Part shown: in pieces, positions 25,550-35,124 of the stretch
Layout: every line of letters begins with the position of its first letter
Position numbering within the stretch: the first letter of the stretch is position 1
Source of the DNA: Bacillus glycinifermentans
Lineage (GTDB): Bacteria > Bacillota > Bacilli > Bacillales > Bacillaceae
Direction of reading: 5' to 3'
DNA: 64,000 nt
Assembly (NCBI RefSeq): GCF_001042475.2
Contig: NZ_LECW02000024.1
Location: 1 to 64,000, forward strand
Notes under the pieces: model-generated
What the model was told of the DNA's origin: nothing
What the model saw: only the letters and a program-made list of their open reading frames with translations
Databases searched by the model: none
Program-made: the position numbers and the translations under genes

Positions 25550-26772
25550 TCAACATCACTCCTTGTGTCTGTAATCGTTTGATAAATATTGACAATTCTA
25601 TCAACAGCTTGATCCATATCCCAATGTTCCTTTGCAAACTCCCTTACGTTTACTCCCAATGTGCGCCTGAATTCGTCATCTCCCAACAGCCGATCCAGAT
25701 AGCTGCACAATGTTTCCGAATCTCCTTTAGGCGCTACAAGTCCTGTCACTTCATGTTCCACCATTTCCGGCAGTCCTCCGGCATCGGTGACAATCGCAGG
25801 CACTCCGGCTATTTAAGATTCAATTAATGATAAAGGCTGATTTTCCAACAGGCTCGGTAAAACATAAACGTCGGCGAGTGAAAGCAAGTAAGGAATATCT
25901 TCGCGTTTCTTCAAAAAGACTACATCATCTTCCAGGCCAAGCTCCCTGCTTTGAAGTCTGAGCGGAGCAAGCTTCTCTCCTTCACCTGCGATCCAGCATA
26001 CCCAGTCTTCGCGGATATTCTTTAGCTCTGCAAGTGCCGCGATTAAATGGTGAACGCCTTTAATTTCGGTAAGCCTTCCGGTGAACAGGATGACTTTTTT
26101 GTCTGTCACAGGATTTTTGCTTCCTTCTGCTTCAAGCCTGTTTAAGAAACCATTCACGTCATATCCGTACTGGTAGACTTCGATTTGCTCTGCCGGCACT
26201 TGAAATTCTTCCGTCAGAATGTTCTTCAGCCAGTTGTTGGCAACGATCGTCTTCTCGGCCGACGTTGCACCCGTTTGTTCAAGATGATCATAGTAAGCTC
26301 TTGCCATATAAGAGGTTGAGGATCTGTGAATCGTATTGAGCTGCTGCCTGATTTCGTGTGCGACACAGCCGTGAAGGGTCGTAACAAGCGGGATATCGTT
26401 TGGAAGCACTCTTTTCAGGCTCGTGCTTGACACAATATCCTGGGCGTGAACAATATCATACTTATCGAGCCCTAAATAAGCCGCACCAAGCTCATACGCA
26501 TAACGCTGCTGTTCCGTATAAGCGACCAGCTGATTTGCAAAGATTTCCGGAAACAGGTCTTTGTTCACGACTGTTTTTATGAAAGGAAGCAGCTTTTCTT
26601 TGTCAATGCTTCGATTTTCATTTGCAACATGAACGATTTTGCTCTCTTTCCCATACCCAAGCAAATCTACTTGATGACCTAATGACTCAAGTTTCTCTTT
26701 TAATTGGACCATGTATGTCCATACACCACCAACATGGGGGATATCCCAATAAGTAGCCAGAAGTATTTTCAT
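25546..26772 (-). pseudogene. GT4 family glycosyltransferase interrupted by one nonsense codon
   Basis: Glycosyltransferase of the GT-B fold, family 4, about 408 residues if read through. The N-terminal domain starts MKILLATYWDIPHVGGVWTY; the C-terminal domain has LFTGRLTEIKGVHHLIAAL and ADVYVLPSLLENQPLSLIES. There a TAA (25813-25815) stands where relatives have an ordinary codon (ES-x-IAGVPAIVTDAGGLPEMV). The frame continues without change to 25546 and keeps the nucleotide-sugar binding block. A single base change explains the stop; it removes the last 88 residues. The ATG at 26772 has GGGAG 6 bases upstream. Without readthrough the enzyme is probably inactive. Confidence 0.85.
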
Positions 26773-26901
26773 AAGCATCTCCCTTTTTCTTTTCTATCCA
26801 ATGCTCTAATTATTTATATTGGTCATGTTCAGTTCTTGTGTAGTACGTTTATCTAATTTGGACGGATTAATTTCGAAAAAAGGAATAGTTGAGGATAAAA
26901 C

Positions 26902-26928
26902 AAAAAAAGCCGGTTGTCCGGCTTTTTT
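26902..26928. terminator. Bidirectional terminator after yozB
   Basis: AAAAAAGCCGG, TTGT, CCGGCTTTTTT: perfect stem with T runs on both strands, overlapping the yozB stop. Confidence 0.85.
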
Positions 26929-27460
26929 AATAGTAAGGGGAAATCAAGATATAAACGAGAACGCCCGTCAGGCTGACATACAGCCAAAGCGGCATCGTCC
27001 ATCGTGCGATTTTGCGGTGGCGTTCAACCTGCATGCTGAGCCCCCTGAACAATGTAAACAAGGCAAGAGGCACGATAACAGCTGACAACACAATGTGCGT
27101 GATCAAGATAAAAAAGTAGATGGGCCGTATGATGCCTTGTCCTCCAAAATGGGTATCAGGCATCAGCGAATGATAGGTCAGATAAGACACAAGAAAGATT
27201 GCCGTCGTTGTAAAAGCGGCAAAAATAAACCGTTTGTGAGCTTTAATATTTTTCTGCTTAATCATGATGAGCGCCGCAACCAGAAAAATAAAAGTAAAAC
27301 TATTACAGACGGCGTTAAGCAGCGGCAAGAACGTCAGATCCAAATGGCTGAACTTGTCGCCTTTCGGGAGGAAAAACAGCAACGCGATGACACCGTTGAT
27401 GATGATCGTCAGCGCGACAACGATGCCTGTAAAATTTTTATTTTTTTCTTTATGAGTCAT
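26927..27460 (-). CDS. yozB: DUF420 membrane protein (YozB/CtaM-like)
   Basis: Four to five membrane segment protein of 177 residues of the DUF420 family. Conserved His and Arg residues lie in KAHKRFIFAAFTTTAIFLVS, LTYHSLMPDTHFGGQGIIRP, ILITHIVLSAVIVPLALFTL and ERHRKIARWTMPLWLYVSLT. In Staphylococcus the relative CtaM is needed to mature heme-copper terminal oxidase. The ATG at 27460 has AGGAGAG about 10 bases upstream. Position matches yozB of the yoc region. Confidence 0.87.
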   Translation of the reverse strand: MTHKEKNKNFTGIVVALTIIINGVIALLFFLPKGDKFSHLDLTFLPLLNAVCNSFTFIFLVAALIMIKQKNIKAHKRFIFAAFTTTAIFLVSYLTYHSLMPDTHFGGQGIIRPIYFFILITHIVLSAVIVPLALFTLFRGLSMQVERHRKIARWTMPLWLYVSLTGVLVYILISPYY

Positions 27461-27565
27461 ATGCAATAATCTCTCCTATTTGTCCAAGCTATCAAAATCG
27501 TATTCAATCTCACGGGCATTGTCAACGTTTTCGCATCGTTCGTCAGAAATTAGACATAGAAAACG

Positions 27566-27601
27566 CAAAAATTCCCTCCGGTTGAAACCCGAAGGGAATT
27601 T
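27566..27601 (-). terminator. Terminator of the lipoprotein gene
   Basis: On the minus strand AAATTCCCTTCGG pairs with CCGGAGGGAATTT (one mismatch) and is followed by TTTTGCGTTTT. Confidence 0.75.
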
Positions 27602-27608
27602 GTCGGAC

Positions 27609-28589
27609 TTAGAAATTCAGTGCATCGTTTGCCATTAGGTTTTGCGCTTCTTCTTCTGTCACGATATCAGATTTTTTCGGTTTATGGCTGAATGTCACAT
27701 CACCGTCAATTTCTTTAAAAGAAGAATCAGTCGTAATGGCGATTGATTTAGGGAAATCCTTTATGTCAAAGTCGACGGACACATCGGCTTTTTGAGAAAG
27801 GATATTTTTCTTGTCATCAAGCGTTGTTGTCACATTGTACTTTTTGAAAGTCAAATCTTTCAAGCCGTCTTTTACATTGTTCAAATCATCTTTAGACAAC
27901 GTTTTTTCTGAAGCATCGCCGATGATTTTGATGACGTTCATCACGACTTGTTTAACTTCTTCGTCTTTCAGGCTGAATGTGATTTTTTCTGATGCGCCTT
28001 TCTCTTTTTCTTTATCAGTCAAATCCTCTGTTTTAAACTGATCAGCAGACAGGTTATCCGCGCCTTTTTGGATGGAATCCATCAGTTTCTTTTGAATGTC
28101 TTCCGCCTCTTTTGATGATGACTGATCGTCTTCAAGCGGGAATTCCAAATACTTTCCTTTCAGACTGTCAAAGTTCATTCCCGTTGTTCCAAGGAACAAT
28201 CCGAAATTGTCTAAGACGCTGTCAAGCTTGATGTACCCAACTTGTTTTTTCTCATCCATAAACACCGGAACATCGAAATTCATCGTCATATTTTGGACTT
28301 TCATTTCGCCTTTTAACACGACTTCTGACTGTTTTGTCTTTGAATCTGTTTTTCCGCTGACCGTTAATTTTAGATTGTTCAACACTTCGGCAATCTGCTT
28401 ATCTTCCGCACCCATATTGGACGCATCTACTTTCAGGCCGATATCAGCTGAAAAATCGTACTTTTCCGCTTCGGCTAACTTTTTGTAAGCGGCCGCGTAC
28501 GATCCTTTTGGATCAGCTTGCTGGCATGCAGCTAGTGCAAGTACAAAAGCCGAAATAATTAAAAATAAAAACCAGTTTCTTTTCTTCAA
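27609..28589 (-). CDS. Uncharacterised lipoprotein
   Basis: Secreted lipoprotein of 326 residues. Signal peptide LKKRNWFLFLIISAFVLALA ends in the lipobox LAAC. The mature part is rich in Lys, Asp and Ser, mostly alternating strands with DFSADIGLKVDASNMG and FDVPVFMDEKKQVGYIKLDS, and no catalytic motif. The TTG at 28589 is preceded by AAAAGGAG at 7 bases, so I prefer it to the ATG at 28610, which overlaps that ribosome site. It resembles the beta-rich LppX/LolA-like or DUF6612-type lipoproteins in outline only. No function assigned. Confidence 0.82.
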   Translation of the reverse strand: MKKRNWFLFLIISAFVLALAACQQADPKGSYAAAYKKLAEAEKYDFSADIGLKVDASNMGAEDKQIAEVLNNLKLTVSGKTDSKTKQSEVVLKGEMKVQNMTMNFDVPVFMDEKKQVGYIKLDSVLDNFGLFLGTTGMNFDSLKGKYLEFPLEDDQSSSKEAEDIQKKLMDSIQKGADNLSADQFKTEDLTDKEKEKGASEKITFSLKDEEVKQVVMNVIKIIGDASEKTLSKDDLNNVKDGLKDLTFKKYNVTTTLDDKKNILSQKADVSVDFDIKDFPKSIAITTDSSFKEIDGDVTFSHKPKKSDIVTEEEAQNLMANDALNF

Positions 28590-28842
28590 ATCGAACGCTC
28601 CTTTTGTCATGGTTTTTTCTGGGCTTAGACAAAATATGTACCAGATGACATAAGCATTCTATCACAAAAAGAGGAAAGAAAGTTAAAAAATTTGCTTAAC
28701 ATTACATTAAAACTTATTTTGGAAATAGATTTACAAATTGATTTTTTTTACAAAATTGGCTTGCAGTGATGAATATAAAAAACTTTCAACACCGCTGATA
28801 ATATGGTTAAATGGTAGGAAATCAATCAAAAGGATGTTGCAT

Positions 28843-29805
28843 ATGTTTCCTTCAAAATTAAAAGCCGGAGACCTCTTAAGAGTCGTTGCTCCTTCCAGCT
28901 GTATGTCCCTTTTAGCAAAAGAGCAAGTAGAAAGGGCAACGCGCGTGTTAGAACAGATCGGATTTCAAATTTCGGTTTCGGCCCATGCCGATGAACTCGA
29001 TGCATGTTCTTCATCAAGCATTGAATCAAGAGTCAGCGACCTTCACGAAGCCTTCTCAGATCCGGACGTGAAAGGGATTCTGACAGTGCTCGGCGGCTAC
29101 AACAGCAATCAGCTTCTTCCCTATTTGGATTATGAATTGATCAAGTCCCATCCAAAGGTGTTCTGCGGTTTTTCGGATATTACGGCTCTCGCCTCCGCCA
29201 TTTATAAAAAGACGGGCGTTGTGACCTATTCCGGCCCGCATTTTTCAAGCTTTTCTATGAAACAGGGGTTAGAGTATACAAAAGATTATTTTGTGAAATG
29301 CTGTCTGTCGGAAGAACCGTACGAAATCGAACCATCTAACTTCTGGTGCGAGGAGATTGGGGAAGAGCGTCCCTATCCAAATCGAGGTCCAGTCATCTTA
29401 AACGAAGGAACTGCGGAAGGCAGGATGCTCGGGGGAAACTTATGTACGCTGAATCTTCTTCAAGGAACGGAATATTTCCCTGACATAAAAGATGCCGTAT
29501 TATTTTTGGAAGATGATTTTGAATCTTCAGCCGCTTTTTTCGACCGCGATTTACAATCGTTGCTCCACCTTCCGGACTTCTCATTTGTCAAAGCTGTTGT
29601 TATCGGCCGCTTTCAGAGAAGATCCGTTGTGCCGATCGACCTTCTCAAAACGATCATTCAAACAAAAAAAGAGCTTTCGTCGATAACGGTCATCGCCAAT
29701 ATGGATTTCGGCCATACGACTCCATTTTTTACGTTTCCCATCGGAGGAAGATGCCGGATCGAAGCGCTAAACGGCAAGGTCCGTCTCACCATCACGGAGC
29801 ATTAA
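28843..29805 (+). CDS. yocD: MccF/LD-carboxypeptidase family S66 peptidase (YocD-like)
   Basis: Serine peptidase of family S66, 320 residues. The nucleophile Ser sits in GFSDITAL (about residue 107), the Glu in VLFLEDDFES and the His in NMDFGHTTPFFTFPIGG, the complete catalytic triad. ILTVLGGYNSNQLLPYLDYE forms the conserved strand near the active site. Relatives are LD-carboxypeptidases that trim murein peptides or MccF-type enzymes that detoxify microcin C. I chose the ATG at 28843, about 9 bases after AAAAGG; the longer frame to 28738 lacks a ribosome site. The position fits yocD. Confidence 0.87.
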   Translation: MFPSKLKAGDLLRVVAPSSCMSLLAKEQVERATRVLEQIGFQISVSAHADELDACSSSSIESRVSDLHEAFSDPDVKGILTVLGGYNSNQLLPYLDYELIKSHPKVFCGFSDITALASAIYKKTGVVTYSGPHFSSFSMKQGLEYTKDYFVKCCLSEEPYEIEPSNFWCEEIGEERPYPNRGPVILNEGTAEGRMLGGNLCTLNLLQGTEYFPDIKDAVLFLEDDFESSAAFFDRDLQSLLHLPDFSFVKAVVIGRFQRRSVVPIDLLKTIIQTKKELSSITVIANMDFGHTTPFFTFPIGGRCRIEALNGKVRLTITEH

Positions 29806-29836
29806 CAGGCAGAGGAACAGCGTTTTCCTCTGCCTG
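29806..29836 (+). terminator. Hairpin after yocD
   Basis: CAGGCAGAGGAA and TTCCTCTGCCTG form a perfect 12-base stem with a 7-base loop, 1 base after the stop. No T run follows. Confidence 0.6.
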
Positions 29837-29890
29837 AGTACGGGTGAGATGACTTGCAGGCTGCTGACATTGTTTTGAAATTTGGGAAGT

Positions 29891-30427
29891 TCAGCAACCC
29901 GCAGCACCTAAAATAGAGTATACATATGTATCATGCAAAACGCCGTTTTGATACATATAATTTCTTAATACTCCTTCTTTTTGAAAACCCAATTTTGTTA
30001 ATACTTGATGAGAGCCTTCATTTTCAATAAAAACAACCGCACCGATACGAGTTAACCCCATATCGCCAAATCCATACTCTACAATTCTAGCAATCGCTTC
30101 TGTTGCATAGCCTTTTCTCCAATATTCGGGATTCAATTCATATCCTATTTCTGCCCGTTTATGTTTAGGCGACCAAGCATTAAATCCAATTGTGCCGATT
30201 AGTTTTTCTTCTCCTTTTATTTGAATTCCCCATCTAATTCCCCTGTTTTCAACGAAATTCTGCTTAAAAAGAGCAATTAGATGTCTTGCTTGCTCTCTCG
30301 TTTCGAATGTTTCTTGTCCATAATAACGGGTAACTTTTTCATTGGAAAAACAATCGAATATGCTTTCTGTATCCAGATCCGTTATTTCTCTTAATACAAG
30401 CCTATCTGTTTCAATCACCGGAAACAT
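29891..30427 (-). CDS. GNAT acetyltransferase, RimJ/RimL type
   Basis: N-acetyltransferase of 178 residues. Begins IETDRLVLREITDLDTESIF, with the acetyl-CoA motif PEYWRKGYATEAIARIVEYG (motif A, Arg/Gln-x-x-Gly-x-Gly/Ala) and NEGSHQVLTKLGFQKEGVLR (motif B). This is the RimJ/RimL layout used for ribosomal protein or small-molecule N-acetylation. Single gene, convergent with yocD, its ATG preceded by AAGGAGGGC. Similar to B. subtilis YoaA; substrate unknown. Confidence 0.87.
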   Translation of the reverse strand: MFPVIETDRLVLREITDLDTESIFDCFSNEKVTRYYGQETFETREQARHLIALFKQNFVENRGIRWGIQIKGEEKLIGTIGFNAWSPKHKRAEIGYELNPEYWRKGYATEAIARIVEYGFGDMGLTRIGAVVFIENEGSHQVLTKLGFQKEGVLRNYMYQNGVLHDTYVYSILGAAGC

Positions 30428-30596
30428 ATTTGCCCTCCTTACCAGGATTCTTTGTCGTGCTTCCTCATTATATTGCTATTGCTGTTTAATCTTGATAGCT
30501 GGATGAGCGGGATGCCACGTTTCAACCATTTTATGCACGGATGAATTTCGGACGTAGAGATCGGTTAAACTATTTCCGGATTTGGAGGTGATTCGA

Positions 30597-31103
30597 TTGA
30601 ACAGAATGTTAAAAAGTTTTCTGCCGCTTCTAGTCCTGCTCTTGCCTCAGGCGGAAACAGCTCAGGCGCAGACTTCGGCACAGATATCCTATCCATGCAG
30701 CGTCGTTCTTCATCCGGTCAGGGATATACCCAATGCTTTGGGAACCGCTTTAATTACAAAAGTTAAAAAACCGTATACAGATATGCCGACGAGTCCTGTG
30801 AGAGAACGACAGAGCATTAGCATCTATGCTGATTGGATGCCGTCTCCTTCTTCATTCGGAGAGTACGACCGATATGAAGGATTGGCCCAAATTCCAGGGG
30901 AAATCAGTTGGCGGTTTAAGATGTATCCCGTTAAGGAAGATGCGCCGAGCTGGGCCGGGGGAACTCCCTGGGCAGGCAAATTTGATCAAATATCTTCAGA
31001 GCTTCCTGTAAATACGCGGGTGGAGATACGTCTTTCTCATTCGAAAACGAATAGATTAGGTCCTGCCATTTTGCAAAACACGTTATCCGGATGCCGCAAA
31101 TAA
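30597..31103 (+). CDS. Secreted protein of unknown family
   Basis: Exported protein of 168 residues. The start is a TTG 6 bases after GGAGGTG, followed by a signal peptide (MLKSFLPLLVLLLPQAETAQ, cleavage likely after AQA). The mature part contains SYPCSVVLHPVRDIPNALGT and FGEYDRYEGLAQIPGEISWR, two Cys residues and many Pro and Trp. It occupies the place where yocC or yocB would be expected in the yoc region, but I cannot confirm orthology. No enzymatic motif is visible. Confidence 0.7.
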   Translation: MNRMLKSFLPLLVLLLPQAETAQAQTSAQISYPCSVVLHPVRDIPNALGTALITKVKKPYTDMPTSPVRERQSISIYADWMPSPSSFGEYDRYEGLAQIPGEISWRFKMYPVKEDAPSWAGGTPWAGKFDQISSELPVNTRVEIRLSHSKTNRLGPAILQNTLSGCRK

Positions 31104-31370
31104 CAGGTTGATTCTCGGGAACGACGGAACAATTTTGCGATCTTTGAAACCGCTGCTGCCAGATACATTGCACTGCCGACCATCCGGGCGACTCATAACC
31201 ATAAAAATCAGTACAGCGCCAGCTTCCGGCGTTTCGCACCCGCCCGCGTTTCAGAGATAGCCCAGAATGCCTGGCGTTTTCGTATGAATCGCCGAATGTC
31301 GTGCAGCTGAACGTGCGTTTTCCGGAGCCAATATTGGTTTAGGAAAATCTTAGACAATACTTTAGACCGC

Positions 31371-31694
31371 TTATTCCTGATGGATAAACAGATGTTTTTC
31401 AGGGCTGAACAAAACGGAAAACATCACCATGAAAACCTTCCATCCCCGGATCGGACTTCCGCATCTAAACTTCAACACTTCTCCTTTATGTAAAGTAAAC
31501 TTCGCTGATTGGCTTATGCACCAATCAGCTTTCACTTGAATAAAATGTTCGCCAGGCTGCAAATCAATTCGCAGCCTTCCTCCATCTTTGATTTTTCCCA
31601 TCTCGGCACCGTCAATCAACACGGAAAATTTTCTCATTTTATTGATGTACTGCGATGTTCTGCTAATTTCAATGTATGTCTCTTGATTCATCAT
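31371..31694 (-). CDS. Small PEGA-like protein, unknown
   Basis: Protein of 107 residues. The central part RKFSVLIDGAEMGKIKDGGR, LRIDLQPGEHFIQVKADWCI resembles PEGA-type beta domains (a short beta sandwich around a Pro-Gly-Glu-His motif), then GEVLKFRCGS and a C-terminal hydrophobic segment WKVFMVMFSVLFSP. AAGGATG lies 4 bases ahead of the first of two ATGs. A family of similar small Bacillus proteins exists, but no function is known to me. Confidence 0.65.
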   Translation of the reverse strand: MMNQETYIEISRTSQYINKMRKFSVLIDGAEMGKIKDGGRLRIDLQPGEHFIQVKADWCISQSAKFTLHKGEVLKFRCGSPIRGWKVFMVMFSVLFSPEKHLFIHQE

Positions 31695-32138
31695 TACACA
31701 TCCTTAAAATCATTAAAATCATGCACACTGCTCCATTATGCGTACCTGTCGCGAACCTCTTCGACTCGCGCATTGTGTGCTAATGAATTTGCATCACTTC
31801 TAGTTTACACGTAATGACTCAGTTTTTTAAAGAGGGTGGTCGGTGCGGCTGTTGATGAATCCTTGTTCTCAAACGTATTTGTTCAGTTTTCCTAATGTGA
31901 CTATTACTTAACTTTTGATGTAATGACGAAGGCGTTTTGCTCGCTATGAATGTAATCCAGTTAGCAAGCCAACACGAAATGATATTTCCCCTTTAGTTCC
32001 TCAATCATCCATTGTGTCTGGCTAACAATTGATAGGTTGCGCTCTAAGTCAATCAGGATTCTGTAATTTGTTAAATGGTGCAATGAGATGATCGGTATCA
32101 GGTTTCGTGAAGACCTGTGCTGCTCGTTTCATGAACAT
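31695..32138. other. Gene-free stretch with a broken minus-strand frame
   Basis: About 440 bases without a gene. Between about 31950 and 32130 the minus strand gives a broken reading (KRAAQVFTKPDTDHLIAPFN, then LERNLSIVSQTQWMIEELKG) with a frame change, which looks like decayed coding sequence of unknown family. Confidence 0.35.
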
Positions 32139-32140
32139 AA

Positions 32141-32174
32141 AAAAAGACACTGACCATCAACGATGTTCAGTGTC
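32141..32174 (-). terminator. Terminator of yocH
   Basis: On the minus strand GACACTGA pairs with TCAGTGTC around a 13-base loop and is followed by seven T. Confidence 0.8.
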
Positions 32175-32191
32175 AAGGCGAAAATCGCTCT

Positions 32192-33013
32192 TTATTTTAA
32201 TACTTTTACTTTAACGGTTTTGACGCCCCAATTTCTTGCGTCAGATTTGCTTGGAACAAATACGTCAATTTTGTTTCCTTTAATGGCTCCGCCGGTATCT
32301 CCCGCAGTCGCTACACCATAGCCTTCAACGTGAACTTTAGAGCCCAGAGGAATCACGTTTGGATCGACGGCAATGACTTTGGCGTTCTTGTTGGCTTTCA
32401 AATTGATTCCTGTTGCTGTGATGCCGGACATTCCGCCGTCATTAGCAGTATAAGCCGTTGCAGTAACCGTCAGCTCTTTTACCGCGTTTTGAGATGTATT
32501 TGATTGAGAAACTGCTTCTTTTTTAGCGGCCGGTTTTTGGACTGGCGCAGCAGGTTTTTGAGCTGGTTCAGCCTGTTCGGTTTTCGGTTTATGTTGAACT
32601 GCAGTTTTGGTTTCCGCAGCTTTTACTTCAGTCTGAACAGTTGCCTGCCCATCGACAGCAATCGTTGTATTCGGATAAATTATATCTGATTTGATGTCGT
32701 TCCAATTTTTGAGATCACTTACTGTAACGCCGAATTTTTGGGCGATTTTCCAGAGTGTGTCTCCCGCTTTAATTGTATATTGTTTTTTTTCTGTTGTTTT
32801 TTCTGAAACGTTCAGCTTCTGGCCTGGAATAATAACATCAGAAGCAAGCTGGTTCCAATCTTTTAGATCCTTCAGGCTTACACCTTGTTTCTGCGAGATT
32901 CCCCAAAGTGTATCACCTTTTTGGACTGTTACTTCTTTTGCAGAGGCACTCGCTCCGAATGCAGTTGACGACAGCGCCGCAACCGCAACAAAGGACATAA
33001 ACGTCTTCTTCAT
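32192..33013 (-). CDS. yocH: YocH-like cell wall protein with LysM repeats and 3D domain
   Basis: Secreted cell wall hydrolase of 273 residues. Signal peptide ending ASASA, LysM repeat 1 (VTVQKGDTLWGISQKQGVSL, about 28-70), LysM repeat 2 (YTIKAGDTLWKIAQKFGVTV, about 80-122), a Lys/Pro/Ala-rich linker, then a C-terminal 3D domain (about 180-273). The three Asp of the 3D domain are visible in AVDPNVIPLG, TAGDTGGAIKG and KIDVFVPS. LysM binds peptidoglycan; the 3D domain is a lytic transglycosylase-like fold. A WalR box upstream agrees with yocH of B. subtilis being a WalRK target. Confidence 0.93.
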   Translation of the reverse strand: MKKTFMSFVAVAALSSTAFGASASAKEVTVQKGDTLWGISQKQGVSLKDLKDWNQLASDVIIPGQKLNVSEKTTEKKQYTIKAGDTLWKIAQKFGVTVSDLKNWNDIKSDIIYPNTTIAVDGQATVQTEVKAAETKTAVQHKPKTEQAEPAQKPAAPVQKPAAKKEAVSQSNTSQNAVKELTVTATAYTANDGGMSGITATGINLKANKNAKVIAVDPNVIPLGSKVHVEGYGVATAGDTGGAIKGNKIDVFVPSKSDARNWGVKTVKVKVLK

Positions 33014-33110
33014 AAGTAAATCCTCCCTTGTTAGCTTTTTATTGTCCGGCTAACAGGAGCAATCGTAACATATGAAAATGTCAATTCAATAACAAAACAA
33101 TTTGTTTTTG

Positions 33111-33127
33111 ATTACAGTTCCTTTACA
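33111..33127 (-). promoter_or_regulatory. WalR (YycF) box upstream of yocH
   Basis: On the minus strand TGTAAA-GGAAC-TGTAAT fits the published WalR consensus TGTWAH-N5-TGTWAH exactly. A promoter-like pair (TTGAAT, 16 bases, TACGAT) follows about 22 bases downstream. Confidence 0.72.
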
Positions 33128-33233
33128 AGAAACATTTTCCACGCCTGTCTAAGTCGTTATAAACCCAGTCATATCAACGGTTCTCTCGTTCTTTTACTTT
33201 TTTAAAAAAGAGATTTACAAAAATGCATTTTTA

Positions 33234-35009
33234 TCATTCATTTTCAGCTTTATAGGCTTTTAGCTCCTGTAAAAATAAAGCGCCGTATTTTTGTCTTTTC
33301 TGCTCCCCTACTCCTTTGACATCCATTAATTCATCCTCGGTCAACGGCATTTTGCCGCTCATTTCCTTCAATGTTTCATCAGAAAAAACGACGAATGGAG
33401 GCACCCCCTGCTCCTGTGCAAGCTTCCGGCGCAGCGTTCTTAAACGCTCAAACAACTGGTCATCCTGAACAATTTGGGCGGTTTTCATTTTTTCTTTTCG
33501 GGTTACCTCTTCCCTTCCAAGCAATACGTTCCGCCCCTTATTTGTCACAAAAAGAACGGGATATGTTCCGTCAGACATCTTTATGTATTCATCGGCAATC
33601 AAAAATTCTATAAAATCGCTGATCTCAAGAATGGTCTGATGCTTTAAAATACCGTACGTCGATAAATGCTGAAAGCCGTTTTCGATGACTTTTTTATTTT
33701 TAGACCCGGAAAGAACCTGTGCGACCATGGTTTTCCCGAATCTTTCGCCCATTCTCATCATGCAGGATAATACCATCTGCGCTTCTTTTGTGACATCCGC
33801 TGCGTTTCTCGTATCAAGGCAGCTGCCGCACCTCCCGCAGTCTTCCGTCTGTTTTTCGCCGAAGTAACCGAGAATGAACCGTTCAAGACAGCCTTCTGTA
33901 TGGCAAAAATCAACCATCTGTCTCAGCTTTTTCATTTCCTGCGCCTGCATGTCTTCATCGTCTGTGGACTGCTCGATTAAAAAGCGCTGCAGCCGGATAT
34001 CCTGCGGAGAAAACAACAGAATGCACTCACTGTCAAGACCGTCGCGCCCGGCGCGTCCCGCTTCCTGATAATAGCTCTCCATGTTCTTTGGAATCTGATA
34101 GTGGATCACGTACCTGATATTTGTTTTATTGATGCCCATTCCGAATGCGGAAGTCGCCGCCATTACGCTGATGCTGTCATTTAAAAAGAGATCCTGCTGG
34201 CGCTCCCGCTCTTCATCATTCATTCCTCCGTGGTAGCACCCGGCGGCTATGCCTTTTTTCGAGAGATGTCCGGAAATTCTTTCAGCCTCGCGTCTAGTCG
34301 CCGTATAAATAATCCCCGCCTCAGAGCGGTTTTTTTCGATATAGGATTCGATGAACCGGTCCCTGTTTTCACCTTTTACGATTTTAAACGTCAGATTATC
34401 TCTGGAAAATCCGGTGTACACAGTGTTTTCTTTTTGGATGCCAAGCTGTTCGCAAATATCTTCATGAACTTCAGGCGTCGCGGTCGCCGTTAGTGCAAGC
34501 ACGACGGGACGGCTTACGAGCGAGCCTAAAAAGCTTTCAATATTCCTGTAGCTCGGCCTGAAATCGTGCCCCCACTGCGAGATACAATGGGCTTCGTCTA
34601 TCGCCGCAAGCGGAATATGAAGATTGGAGATCACACGGATGAAATCCGGGGAAGTTAAACGCTCCGGTGTGACGTAAAACAGCTTGTACCCGCCCTCTCT
34701 TAAGATGGAAAGACGTTCCTCAACCTTGCGGGAATCGAGGGAGCTGTTGACGTATGAGGCTTTGATCCCAAGCTCATTTAAGGCATCCACTTGGTCTTTC
34801 ATCAGTGAAATTAAAGGGGAAATCACCAGTGTCGTACCTTCCAAAAGCAGAGCGGGAATCTGATAGCAAATCGATTTGCCTCCCCCTGTCGGCATAATGC
34901 ACGCCGTATCCCGCTCTTCTAAAACGGATTGAATGGCTTCCCGCTGTCCCGGCCGCAATGACGGATAGCCAAAATAACGCTGTAATAATGCTTCGGCTTT
35001 CTCTAACAT
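33234..35009 (-). CDS. recQ: RecQ ATP-dependent DNA helicase
   Basis: 3'-5' DNA helicase of the RecQ family, 591 residues. Motif 0 YPSLRPGQREAIQSVL, Walker A MPTGGGKSICYQIPALLL, DEAH in AAIDEAHCISQWGHDFRPSY (with the RecQ aromatic loop), ALTATAT, and motif VI YYQEAGRAGRDG. A zinc-binding region (CHTEGCLERFILGYF, CGRCGSC) and a winged helix follow. A C-terminal HRDC domain (about 515-591) completes the protein. It acts in recombination repair and fork restart. It lies directly downstream of yocH in B. subtilis as here, supporting the synteny. Confidence 0.95.
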   Translation of the reverse strand: MLEKAEALLQRYFGYPSLRPGQREAIQSVLEERDTACIMPTGGGKSICYQIPALLLEGTTLVISPLISLMKDQVDALNELGIKASYVNSSLDSRKVEERLSILREGGYKLFYVTPERLTSPDFIRVISNLHIPLAAIDEAHCISQWGHDFRPSYRNIESFLGSLVSRPVVLALTATATPEVHEDICEQLGIQKENTVYTGFSRDNLTFKIVKGENRDRFIESYIEKNRSEAGIIYTATRREAERISGHLSKKGIAAGCYHGGMNDEERERQQDLFLNDSISVMAATSAFGMGINKTNIRYVIHYQIPKNMESYYQEAGRAGRDGLDSECILLFSPQDIRLQRFLIEQSTDDEDMQAQEMKKLRQMVDFCHTEGCLERFILGYFGEKQTEDCGRCGSCLDTRNAADVTKEAQMVLSCMMRMGERFGKTMVAQVLSGSKNKKVIENGFQHLSTYGILKHQTILEISDFIEFLIADEYIKMSDGTYPVLFVTNKGRNVLLGREEVTRKEKMKTAQIVQDDQLFERLRTLRRKLAQEQGVPPFVVFSDETLKEMSGKMPLTEDELMDVKGVGEQKRQKYGALFLQELKAYKAENE

Positions 35010-35124
35010 TCAACTGAAAACCTCTCTTTTGGTAGTCTTCTTCCTGTGCCTCCATCATATCATATTTGTGACTGCAGACAATCATCCTGGTAAAAAACAC
35101 AAAATGAAGAACGAAAAAGATATT

